From: Campylobacter volucris
Lineage (GTDB): Bacteria > Campylobacterota > Campylobacteria > Campylobacterales > Campylobacteraceae
Assembly (NCBI RefSeq): GCF_008245045.1
Contig: NZ_CP043428.1
Span: forward strand, 1,426,001 to 1,490,000
Reading direction: 5' to 3'
Length of the DNA: 64,000 bases
A model generated the notes under the pieces. It saw only the letters and a list, made by a program, of their open reading frames with translations. It was not told the origin of the DNA and did no database searches. A program made the translations under genes and the position numbers. Positions 36,417 through 44,117 of the stretch are shown here, piece by piece (the stretch's first letter is position 1; each line of letters begins with the position of its first letter).

Positions 36417-37431
36417 AAAAAGAATCTACAATCCAAAATCAAACGAAACATTAAATGATAGAAAAGTGTTTAATGGTAATCCTCATGGAATTTTAAATTT
36501 CACCAAAGCAAAATACACTTGGGCTTTAAAACTTTGGGATTTGATGGAAGCAAACACTTGGTTTCCAAAAGAAGTTGATACCACTAAAGATGCATTAGAT
36601 TATCGCTGTAATCTTACCTTAGCAGAAAAAAGAATGTATGATCTTGTATGGTCTCAGCTTATTTCCATGGATAGCTTTCAAACTAATAATCTAGCAGATA
36701 ATATCAATCCTTACATCACTGCGCCTGAAATCAACGCGGTTTTAGCAAGACAAGCATACGAAGAAGCCAATCACTCAAAATCTTATGCAGTAATGGTTGA
36801 AGCAATCTGTGAAAACACTGATTTAATCTATGAAATGGAAAAACATGATGAAACTTTAAGAGAAAAAAATGATTTCATTTCAAGCATTTATGAAGAATTA
36901 GCAGGTGAAGTAGATGATAATAAACTTTTACTAGCTATGGTAGCAAACCAAATTTTAGAAGGAGTGTATTTTTATAGTGGCTTTACAGCTATTTATGCGC
37001 TAGCTCGTGCAGGAAAAATGCTAGGCTCAGCTCAAATGATACGATTTATTCAAAGAGATGAAATTACTCATTTATTATTATTTCAACATATGATTAATTC
37101 AACTCGCAAAGAAAGACCAGATTTATTTAATGATACTAATATCAATAAAATTTATGATATGTTTAAAAAAGCAGGAGAGCTTGAAATAAAATGGGGTAAA
37201 TACATCACTCAAAACCAAATCATGGGATTTACTGATGATATTATAGAAGAATATATCCATTATCTTGTAGATCAAAGATTAATTGCTATCAACCTTGATA
37301 AGATTTATAACGCTAAACATCCTATAAAATGGGTGGATGATTTTTCTAAATTTAATGATCAAAAAAGCAATTTCTTCGAAAGCAAAGTAACCAACTACTC
37401 TAAAGGTAGTTTAAGTTTTGATGACTTTTAG
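36409..37431 (+). CDS. nrdB: Ribonucleotide reductase class Ia, beta subunit
   Basis: NrdB holds the di-iron tyrosyl radical that starts reduction of ribonucleotides by NrdA. Iron ligands and the radical Tyr are seen in ARQAYEEANHSKSYAVMVEA (Glu, His, Tyr, residues about 114-133), and the later Glu and His in NQILEGVYFYSG and RDEITHLLLF. Length 340 is typical of the epsilon-group enzyme. No nrdA is in the window. The start overlaps the RDD gene by eight bases. Confidence 0.96.
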   Translation: MNRKRIYNPKSNETLNDRKVFNGNPHGILNFTKAKYTWALKLWDLMEANTWFPKEVDTTKDALDYRCNLTLAEKRMYDLVWSQLISMDSFQTNNLADNINPYITAPEINAVLARQAYEEANHSKSYAVMVEAICENTDLIYEMEKHDETLREKNDFISSIYEELAGEVDDNKLLLAMVANQILEGVYFYSGFTAIYALARAGKMLGSAQMIRFIQRDEITHLLLFQHMINSTRKERPDLFNDTNINKIYDMFKKAGELEIKWGKYITQNQIMGFTDDIIEEYIHYLVDQRLIAINLDKIYNAKHPIKWVDDFSKFNDQKSNFFESKVTNYSKGSLSFDDF

Positions 37432-37546
37432 TCTCAAAGCTTAAACTATACAAATTAAATTTTAGTTATTTTTTTATTAGTATTTCATATTTATTCAACT
37501 TTTTGATATACAATCGCTGATTTTAATTATTTTTCTAGGAGATATT

Positions 37547-37714
37547 ATGGAGTTTTTAGAACTTTTATTAATTCTAATTGCCATAATCTTAATGATAGTA
37601 AAACCAGAAAAAGAAAAATTGGCTTTTTCTATACTTATAGTATCATGGGGTATTATGGTATTTGACTATTTAGGTCGTAAATCAGGCGCAATTTTGGGCT
37701 TAATGAATCTATAA
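37547..37714 (+). CDS. dba: Dba, small membrane partner of DsbI
   Basis: This 55-residue frame (37547-37714) begins MEFLELLLILIAIILMIVKP and has two membrane segments separated by a short basic loop (KPEKEKL). An AGGAG lies five bases ahead of ATG. dsbI starts eleven bases after its stop. In C. jejuni, dba lies directly before dsbI, and the two form a translation-coupled, iron-regulated unit needed for DsbI activity. The size, topology and position match; the function here is inferred from that. The preceding 115 bases contain a TATACAAT -10-like sequence near 37507-37514. Confidence 0.78.
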   Translation: MEFLELLLILIAIILMIVKPEKEKLAFSILIVSWGIMVFDYLGRKSGAILGLMNL

Positions 37715-37724
37715 GGCGGGTAAA

Positions 37725-39242
37725 ATGTGTGATATTAATAAAACTAAATTCTTTTATTTTTTAATGTGTTTAGCAGGATTTTTAATCATATTATTGCCTG
37801 TTGGGATTGCGAATTTAATTTTTGGTTATATTCTTGCTGATAGTCCTTGTACTTCTTGTTGGGGTCAAAGAGAATCTATGATTTTCATAGGTGTTGCAGC
37901 TTTATTTATAGTGCGTTATGGTATAAAAGGTAAATTTTTAGCCTTTATGTTGATTGCAACTGCATTTGGTTTATGGCAATCATTTAATCATATTAGTTGG
38001 CATGCTCATCGTGATCTTGATCAAGGCTTTGGATTGCCTATTTTTGGATTACATACTTATTTTTGGGTTGAAGTAGTATTTTGGGCTGTTGTTTTAGTAT
38101 TAGGTGTGATTTTTGCATTTGCTCCAAAATTTGGATCTTTTGAGAAAGAAATCAATGGAGAAAAATTCAGAAAACTTACAAAATTTAATTTAGTTGCAAT
38201 GTCTATTGTAGCGTTTATTGTGGCTTCAAATGTATTTCAAGCTTTCGTAAGCACAGGACCAGTTCCATATAGCGGTCAAGGAGATCCTGTTAGATTTAGT
38301 CTTAATCCAAAATATATCATTTGGGATGACTCAGGATGGAGTAAAAGTTGGAAAAGTGTTTCTTTCCTAGGAAAACGCGATGTTAAAGATCCTGATTTTG
38401 CATTTGCTCCAGCTAATGAAAAACTTGGAATCACTTTTGATAATAATATTAGTAATTCTCCATTTGTAAATATTGATGAAAATTTAAAAATCATCAATGA
38501 AACCAAATTAAGCGTTAGCAAACCTTTAAATACACTTGATTATATCAACAATGAATATGTAGCTAGTTCAAAATACGATGTATATTTTTTAGATGATAAT
38601 TTTAATATTAAAGAAGAATTTATTTTAGATCCATATTTTTCAGCTACTATAACCCCAATTATTGGAATCATTCCATATCTAGAAAATAAATACATCTTAA
38701 TGGGGTCAAACAAAACATTTTTAAGATTTGCTAAAAATCCAAATGCTGATGATGCTTTACAATATGCTGATTTTGTAAAAGGTTCAGATAAATTTGAAGG
38801 TCAAGGCAAAGATTTGGGTCGTGGAAGAATTGATACAGTTAGAGCTAAATTTAATCATATAGCTAGTATAACAACAGATGATAATTACATATACACAGCA
38901 ACAGTTCCAAATAACAAAGATGCAAAAACATTTGTAATTTCTAAAATTTCGCTAACAGATAGAGTTCTTTCAGCAGAATTTACTCCAAAAGCAAAATTAA
39001 AAGATAAAGCTAGTTTGGGCGATCTTTATATTACTTCCATGGCTTATAAAAATGGCAAACTTCATGCAATGAGTAAAAAATACAATACTATTGCTGTAAT
39101 TGATCTTGATAAAGAAGAAGTAGTTAAAACTTTATCTTTCCCAGAAAACATCACTAACGCAAGAAGTTTATTTTTTAAAGATGGTAAAATACACATTTTA
39201 TCTTATCAAGATAACACAAACATCCTTTATACACTAGATTAA
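37725..39242 (+). CDS. dsbI: DsbI, DsbB-like thiol oxidoreductase fused to a periplasmic beta-propeller
   Basis: Residues 1-190 form five membrane segments of DsbB type with the active pair C42-x-x-C45 in DSPCTSCWGQ. Residues about 190-505 are a periplasmic, beta-rich, probably propeller domain (repeats such as KYDVYFLDDNFN, NYIYTATVPN, GKLHAMSKKYN). This fusion is the DsbI form of epsilon-proteobacteria. The membrane part oxidises a periplasmic DsbA-like partner and passes electrons to quinone. No second cysteine pair is present anywhere in the protein, unlike E. coli DsbB. The start ATG is preceded by AAGGCGGG. A hairpin terminator follows. Confidence 0.92.
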   Translation: MCDINKTKFFYFLMCLAGFLIILLPVGIANLIFGYILADSPCTSCWGQRESMIFIGVAALFIVRYGIKGKFLAFMLIATAFGLWQSFNHISWHAHRDLDQGFGLPIFGLHTYFWVEVVFWAVVLVLGVIFAFAPKFGSFEKEINGEKFRKLTKFNLVAMSIVAFIVASNVFQAFVSTGPVPYSGQGDPVRFSLNPKYIIWDDSGWSKSWKSVSFLGKRDVKDPDFAFAPANEKLGITFDNNISNSPFVNIDENLKIINETKLSVSKPLNTLDYINNEYVASSKYDVYFLDDNFNIKEEFILDPYFSATITPIIGIIPYLENKYILMGSNKTFLRFAKNPNADDALQYADFVKGSDKFEGQGKDLGRGRIDTVRAKFNHIASITTDDNYIYTATVPNNKDAKTFVISKISLTDRVLSAEFTPKAKLKDKASLGDLYITSMAYKNGKLHAMSKKYNTIAVIDLDKEEVVKTLSFPENITNARSLFFKDGKIHILSYQDNTNILYTLD

Positions 39243-39275
39243 TTCTTAAGGCTTTATGGCCTTAAGAATTTAAGC
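39241..39275 (+). terminator. Hairpin terminator after dsbI
   Basis: AATTCTTAAGGC (39241-39252) pairs perfectly with GCCTTAAGAATT (39259-39270) around a six-base loop. It overlaps the dsbI stop and is followed by an AT-rich but not pure T stretch. Confidence 0.65.
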
Positions 39276-39326
39276 TTTATAAATAAAAACTAAGATAAAA
39301 TAACGCTTTTATTTAAGGGGTTGTTA

Positions 39327-39959
39327 TTGAATCATATATTTGAACAAAAACAATGCCAAACTATGGCAGAAGAAATCAAAAAAAACACTTTTATCAATGA
39401 AGAATTATTTAAGGCATTTTGCTCTACACCTAGAGAAATTTTTTCTCCATTAAAAACCCATGCTTATAGACTTGATGCGCTTCCTTTGATGGGAAATCAA
39501 TGGATTAGCTCTCCATTAACTGTGGCAAAAATGACTATGGCTTTAGATTTTAAAAATGCTGATAGTGTATTAGAAATAGGCTGTGGAAGTGGTTATCAAG
39601 CTGCGATTTTAAGCAAGCTTATACGAAGAGTTTTTACTATAGAACGCATAGAAAAATTAGCAACTAGTGCTATAGAAAAATTTAAAAAATTAAATTATCA
39701 AAATATACATGTAAAATTTGATGATGGGCAAAACGGATGGAAAAATTATGCTCCTTATGATAGAATTTTACTTTCTGCTTATATAGAACATATTCCAGAT
39801 ATTTTATTTGATCAGCTTGAAGATGGTGGGATTTTGGTTGCTCCATTACTTATAGGAAACCAACAATTTATCACGAAATTTATAAAAAAAAATGGTGAGA
39901 TTAACAAAGAAATTTTGGAAGAATGTTTATTTGTACCTATTAAAGATGGCAAAGAGTAA
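39327..39959 (+). CDS. pcm: Protein-L-isoaspartate O-methyltransferase
   Basis: The enzyme methylates damaged L-isoaspartyl residues so they can revert. The SAM-binding motif VLEIGCGSGYQAAILSKL lies near residues 80-97, and PLMGNQWISSPLTVAKM near 53-69. A late LEDGGILVAPL motif is intact. No ATG fits. TTG 39327 is chosen because AAGGGG lies six bases ahead; the in-frame TTG at 39321 directly abuts that site and is unlikely. This gives 210 residues, normal for the family. Confidence 0.9.
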   Translation: MNHIFEQKQCQTMAEEIKKNTFINEELFKAFCSTPREIFSPLKTHAYRLDALPLMGNQWISSPLTVAKMTMALDFKNADSVLEIGCGSGYQAAILSKLIRRVFTIERIEKLATSAIEKFKKLNYQNIHVKFDDGQNGWKNYAPYDRILLSAYIEHIPDILFDQLEDGGILVAPLLIGNQQFITKFIKKNGEINKEILEECLFVPIKDGKE

Positions 39960-40422
39960 TTAAAGTTTCATTTTTAAAGCAACAAAAATATTTATCTGTG
40001 CATCCATCTCTTGTATAAATCCAAATTTTTATAAAAATAATACGCTTATTTGTTATCTTTATTTACTTTAACAAATTTCAAATCACATTCATTTAAAGCT
40101 TTAGACATCAAAGCAAAAATAGTACCTTGATTAAAATATTGAGGTTTTAAAAACAACATTTCGATTTTTTTCTCATCAAATGCCAAAAAACCTATCATCT
40201 TATCATCAATATAACAAACTAAATATTTTAAATTAAAAAATATTTGAGAATCTAAAAGTTCTTTTTTTTATAATTTCTTTATCTTTTTTAGATAAAAAAT
40301 GATGAGAATGCTCGATACCATCTTCCCATATAAGTATCAATTGACTTTTAATTTGATTTGTAATTTTTTCAATATATTTAATATCAATATAATTATTTTT
40401 TAATATAAGCTTTCCGTATGAT
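39960..40422 (-). pseudogene. GNAT N-acetyltransferase pseudogene
   Basis: On the minus strand the reading frames piece together a GNAT-like protein: IRKAYIK at the start, then NYIDIKYIEKI, IWEDGIEHSHHFLSKKDKEI, CYIDDKMIGFLAFDE, IEMLFLKPQYFNQGTIFALM, and a final FGFIQEMDAQINIFVALKMK. Damage is multiple. The start codon position (40422-40420) is ATC where ATG would give MIRKA. Frameshifts are needed at T6 (40396-40401), at T8 (40262-40269, one base too many) and near 40022, and a TAA interrupts the NKDNK*AYYFY segment. Several independent lesions argue against sequencing error or simple phase variation. It lies between pcm and the alpha-carbonic anhydrase gene. Confidence 0.8.
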
Positions 40423-40458
40423 ATATTTTCCTATAATTATAACAAAAAAGGAGATATG

Positions 40459-41199
40459 ATGAAAATTAAAATTTTATTTATAAGTGCTTTGCTAACTAGT
40501 ATACTTTTTGCTTATGAATCCATTCCACAAAATGCTTCTCATGGAAATTTTACCGATAAAGACAAATGGAAAAATTTAGATAAAAATTGGGTATATTGTG
40601 AAAGTGGATTCAACCAAGATTTTATAAATCTTGACACTAAAAATGCTATCAATAAAAATCATTCTTTAGAGTTTAATTATCTTGATGATTCTTTTGGACT
40701 AATTAATGATGGCTATACTATAAAAATGCATTTTGCTAGCAATGGAAGTAATATTGCGTTAGATGGAATAAATTATAATTTATCTCATTTTCATTTTCAT
40801 AGTCCTTCGAAAATTTCTTTAAATAAACAATCTTATCCTTTAGAAATTCATTTTAGTCATGTCAGCCAAAAAGGTGATATAGTAGTAATAGCTGTATTTT
40901 TTCAAGAGGGTGAAGAAAATCAATTTTTAAAAAAAATCACTCGTGCTTTTCCTAAAAAAGAAGGTGATAAGCTTTATGTACAAGGTTTAAATGCAAAAAA
41001 ATTACTACCAAATAATACCAATTCTTTTTATATATTCAAAAATAAACTCAATCAACCTTGCAATCAAGAAATCACTTGGGTAGTATTAAAAGAAAATTTA
41101 AAAGCTTCCAAAGAACAAATTCAAACCATAAAATCTTTAATGGGCAAAAATGAAAATCTAAAAATTCAAAATATTAAAAAAATAGAAGAAAACAATTAA
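40459..41199 (+). CDS. Alpha-class carbonic anhydrase, periplasmic
   Basis: The 246-residue protein has a signal peptide (MKIKILFISALLTSILFAYE), so it acts in the periplasm. Zinc ligands are visible as the His pair in SHFHFHSPS (about residues 113-121) and the third His in LEIHFSHV (about 134-141). The cysteine of the family disulfide (WVYCESG) is near the start, with a late partner in QPCNQEI. The usual G-x-x-QSPIN is changed to GFNQDFINL, a mild departure. ATG 40459 is preferred over ATG 40456 because it lies five rather than two bases after AGGAG. The beta-class enzyme at 32875 is unrelated in fold and cytosolic. Confidence 0.93.
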   Translation: MKIKILFISALLTSILFAYESIPQNASHGNFTDKDKWKNLDKNWVYCESGFNQDFINLDTKNAINKNHSLEFNYLDDSFGLINDGYTIKMHFASNGSNIALDGINYNLSHFHFHSPSKISLNKQSYPLEIHFSHVSQKGDIVVIAVFFQEGEENQFLKKITRAFPKKEGDKLYVQGLNAKKLLPNNTNSFYIFKNKLNQPCNQEITWVVLKENLKASKEQIQTIKSLMGKNENLKIQNIKKIEENN

Positions 41200-41220
41200 A
41201 CAAGTTTTACTTGTTTAATT
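41194..41220. terminator. Bidirectional terminator between cah-like gene and membrane-protein gene
   Basis: AATTAAACAAG (41194-41204) pairs with CTTGTTTAATT (41210-41220), an 11-bp stem with a TTTTA loop between converging genes. It spans both stop codons, and the stem ends in AT pairs that can serve as the U tract. Confidence 0.65.
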
Positions 41221-41847
41221 GTCTAAAAGTGTTTGAATTTTTTCCAAATTAACTCTAAAAAGTTTAAAATTCAACTCACTAGATATTTTTAAATCTGCAA
41301 AAAAAGGATTTTTTAAACATGCTATAAGTAAAAAGTCATCTTTTTTTAATATTTTTTGTATAGAAAATTCTTTATCTTTAACTTTTTCAAAAATATCATT
41401 TGTCACTTGTATGTCTTGTTTTAAATTCTTACTACAAAGCAAAATACCACAAAAGAAATTTCCAAATTCATCTTTAAATTTCACATCATATAAAGTAAAA
41501 TTTTTAAAAACAAAAGAATTTTGAGAATGATAATTTTTTAAAGTAAAATCAAAGCCAATTTTTTCAAAATATTCTTGTTTAAAGCCTTGTTTATCAAAAC
41601 TAGCATTGTTTTGTTTTAAAAATTCTTCACACATTTTAAACACAAGTTCATTACGACCCCACATGAGTTTTTTTCCTAAAATTCTAAAAAACAAAACTCC
41701 AGCCAAACTTGCTCCAAACAAAGCAATAATCAAATCTTTGCTAAATTGAAATATCAAAAAAAATACAACCAAAGCTTCAGCAAATGCTAAAATTTGCAAA
41801 GCTTTGAGTCTTTTGTTTAAGGCTATTCGTATAGCTTCAAAGTCCAT
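41215..41847 (-). CDS. DUF3137-like membrane protein behind typA
   Basis: The 210 residues have an N-terminal cytosolic helix (FEAIRIALNKRLKALQ), two membrane segments (about 17-35 and 39-57), and a soluble, mixed alpha/beta C-terminal domain. NFTLYDVKFKDEFGNFFCGI near residues 116-135 resembles DUF3137-type proteins. The function is unknown. Its start shares one base with the typA stop, so it is translated with typA, as for the Cj0038c-Cj0039c pair in C. jejuni. Confidence 0.65.
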   Translation of the reverse strand: MDFEAIRIALNKRLKALQILAFAEALVVFFLIFQFSKDLIIALFGASLAGVLFFRILGKKLMWGRNELVFKMCEEFLKQNNASFDKQGFKQEYFEKIGFDFTLKNYHSQNSFVFKNFTLYDVKFKDEFGNFFCGILLCSKNLKQDIQVTNDIFEKVKDKEFSIQKILKKDDFLLIACLKNPFFADLKISSELNFKLFRVNLEKIQTLLDN

Positions 41848-43667
41848 TAAGACTTAGCCTTTTCCATTCTTTTTCTTTGAGTTGGATCAAGATATCTTTT
41901 TCTAACCCTTATATTTTGAGGTGTAACTTCTACTAATTCATCTTCTTCTATCCACTCTAATGCTCTTTCAAGGCTTAATTTTCTAGGTGGAACTAATTTT
42001 ATAGCATCATCGCTTCCACTTGCTCTAACATTGGTTAGATTTTTACCTTTGATAGGATTTACATCTAAATCATTTGGACGAGAATGCTCACCTATAATCA
42101 TACCCGTATATACTTTTGTTTGAGGCTCTATAAACAATACTCCTCTATCTTGAAGATTAAATAAAGAATATCCCAAAGCTACTCCATTTTCCATAGATAC
42201 TAAAGCGCCGTTATTTCTTTTTTCAACTGCCCCGCTAAATGGACGAAATTCTAAAAAGCTATGATTCATCACACCTTCGCCTTTAGTATCTGTTAAAAAT
42301 TGCGATCTAAAGCCTATAAGCCCACGCGCTGGAATTTCAAATTCTAATCTTGTTTGACCATCTCCTGTTGGAGTCATAGTTTTCATTTCAGCTTTTCTTT
42401 TTCCAAGTTTTTCTATCACAACTCCTGTAAAATCATCAGGCACATCAATTACCAAATGTTCAAATGGTTCAGTTTTAACCCCATCTTCAACTTTTACTAT
42501 AACTTCAGGTCTTCCCATACAAAATTCAAAGCCTTCTCTACGCATATTTTCAGCCAAAATGGTTATTTGAAGTTCTCCTCTACCACTTACTTTAAATTTA
42601 CCTTCACCTGTGCTTTCATATTTCATAGCTATATTTGTTTTCATTTCAGCTTCTAAGCGTTCTGCTATTTTATTTGATGTTACATGTTTTCCTTCTGTTC
42701 CTGCTAGTGGTCCATCATTTACTGAAAAAACTATGCTTAATGTAGGCTCTTCTATATGTAAAGGATCAAGTGGTAAGATGTTGTTTGGATCACATACACT
42801 ATCTCCTACATCTAAAGCTTCAAAACCAGCTATGGCTACTATATCTCCACAATATGCTTCATCTATATCCATTTTTTCTAAGCCCATAAAACCTATAAGT
42901 TTTGAAACCCTTCCATTTACTTTTGTTCCATCAGCTTTTGCTAAAGTAACGCTTTCATTTTTCTTTACTTTTCCATTAAAAATTCTAGCAATTCCTATTT
43001 TTCCTACGAAATTATCATATCCTAAAGTAAAAACTTGAAGTTGTAAAGGATTATCTACGCTTCCACTTGGTGCTGGAACGCGTTCTAATATAGTTTTAAA
43101 TAATGGCTCCATATTATTGTTATCATCTTCTAAATTTAATTTTGCATAACCATTTTTAGCAGCTGCATACACCACAGCAAAGTCAAGCTGTTCATCGTTT
43201 GCTTCTAAAGCTACAAAAAGATCAAAAATTTCATTAATCACGCGTTCTGGATCTGCTGCTGGTTTGTCTATTTTATTGATAACTACTATTGGTTTAAGTC
43301 CTAAAGATAAAGCCTTTTTGACTACAAATTTAGTTTGAGGCATTACTCCTTCTTGAGCATCAACTAAAAGTAAAACTCCATCTACCATTTTTAAAACACG
43401 CTCTACTTCACCACCAAAATCAGCATGGCCTGGAGTATCTATGATATTTATTTTAGTACCTTTATAATCTATAGCCGTATTTTTAGAAAGTATGGTTATA
43501 CCTCTTTCTTTTTCTATATCATTGCTATCCATTACGCGTTCGGCTATTTGTTCGCGTTCGCTAAAAGTTCCTGATTGTTTTAAAAGTTCATCCACCATAG
43601 TAGTTTTACCATGATCAACATGCGCTATAACTGCTATATTTCTTATGTTATCCAAATTATTCTCCAA
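41847..43667 (-). CDS. typA: Ribosome-associated GTPase TypA/BipA
   Basis: BipA is a translation-factor-like GTPase that binds the ribosome and helps assembly or translation under stress. The G domain is complete: AHVDHGKTT near residue 15, RGITI near 55, [11 protein letters not shown] near 76 and NKID near 131. Domains like EF-G II, III and V follow, then the BipA-specific C-terminal domain ending in [16 protein letters not shown]. Length 606 is typical. A 111-base gap separates it from the divergent flagellar hook operon. Confidence 0.97.
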   Translation of the reverse strand: MENNLDNIRNIAVIAHVDHGKTTMVDELLKQSGTFSEREQIAERVMDSNDIEKERGITILSKNTAIDYKGTKINIIDTPGHADFGGEVERVLKMVDGVLLLVDAQEGVMPQTKFVVKKALSLGLKPIVVINKIDKPAADPERVINEIFDLFVALEANDEQLDFAVVYAAAKNGYAKLNLEDDNNNMEPLFKTILERVPAPSGSVDNPLQLQVFTLGYDNFVGKIGIARIFNGKVKKNESVTLAKADGTKVNGRVSKLIGFMGLEKMDIDEAYCGDIVAIAGFEALDVGDSVCDPNNILPLDPLHIEEPTLSIVFSVNDGPLAGTEGKHVTSNKIAERLEAEMKTNIAMKYESTGEGKFKVSGRGELQITILAENMRREGFEFCMGRPEVIVKVEDGVKTEPFEHLVIDVPDDFTGVVIEKLGKRKAEMKTMTPTGDGQTRLEFEIPARGLIGFRSQFLTDTKGEGVMNHSFLEFRPFSGAVEKRNNGALVSMENGVALGYSLFNLQDRGVLFIEPQTKVYTGMIIGEHSRPNDLDVNPIKGKNLTNVRASGSDDAIKLVPPRKLSLERALEWIEEDELVEVTPQNIRVRKRYLDPTQRKRMEKAKS

Positions 43668-43725
43668 AACTTAAATTTAAAATAAGATTATATATAAAAA
43701 ATACTTAAAAATTAAATCTAAAAAA

Positions 43726-43743
43726 TTGGAACACTTATTGCTT
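43726..43743 (+). promoter_or_regulatory. Sigma-54 (RpoN) promoter of the hook operon
   Basis: TTGGAACACTTATTGCTT has GG at 43728-43729 and GC at 43740-43741 with ten bases between. It lies 36 bases before the first gene of the operon. The orthologous C. jejuni genes belong to the sigma-54 flagellar class. Confidence 0.85.
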
Positions 43744-43778
43744 TTAGTATGGTAGTTATTATTTTTAAGGAGAAAAAT

Positions 43779-44114
43779 ATGTCAAACTTAGATACTCAAA
43801 TCTTAAACACTAATTTAGAAAAACAAGGAACTTCAGTTTTAAATAGTGTATATTTTATGGAACTTTTAAATTATTTAGAAGTTATAAAATCAGAAGAAAA
43901 AGAATTAAATTATGCAAAACTATCAGGTCAAATGAGTGAAATTTTAGATGATGCTCACAATGAAAATGCTATTTTAAATGCTAAAAATATAGAAGAATTA
44001 TTAGTTGTATTTAAAAATTTCAATCTTTCGCATGAAAATCTTAAAGTTGATTGCGTAATGCAATTGCAAAATTTATTCCCAAATTTAGCAAAGAGTAATT
44101 TTATTATAGGTTAA
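43779..44114 (+). CDS. Cj0040-like small protein, homologous to a domain of FliK
   Basis: The frame is open further upstream, but ATG 43779 has AAGGAG seven bases ahead and gives a 111-residue protein starting MSNLDTQILN. Residues 25-109 align without gaps to residues 92-176 of FliK, encoded by the next gene. Matching blocks are LEV, KNIEELL versus KNINELL, and LFPNLAKSNF versus AFPNLDKKGF, about a third identical by eye. The protein is helical, cytosolic and lacks a signal peptide. Position corresponds to C. jejuni Cj0040, whose function is not established. The sigma-54 promoter and three-base gap to fliK support a hook-related role. Confidence 0.8.
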   Translation: MSNLDTQILNTNLEKQGTSVLNSVYFMELLNYLEVIKSEEKELNYAKLSGQMSEILDDAHNENAILNAKNIEELLVVFKNFNLSHENLKVDCVMQLQNLFPNLAKSNFIIG

Positions 44115-44117
44115 TTT

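Noticed and set aside
37520-37532. Fur box upstream of dba-dsbI (GATTTTAATTATT)
   Set aside because: Iron control of dsbI is known in C. jejuni, but this sequence has three mismatches to the Fur core in a very AT-rich region, so it is no better than chance.
40262-40269. T8 run as a phase-variation switch
   Set aside because: Correcting the run restores only part of the acetyltransferase frame. The lost start codon, other shifts and a stop remain, so the gene cannot be switched on by this tract alone.
42354-43038. Two plus-strand open frames of 100 and 142 codons
   Set aside because: They lie opposite typA, have no ribosome site, and have the skewed Ser/Phe/Ile composition of antisense shadows of a conserved gene.
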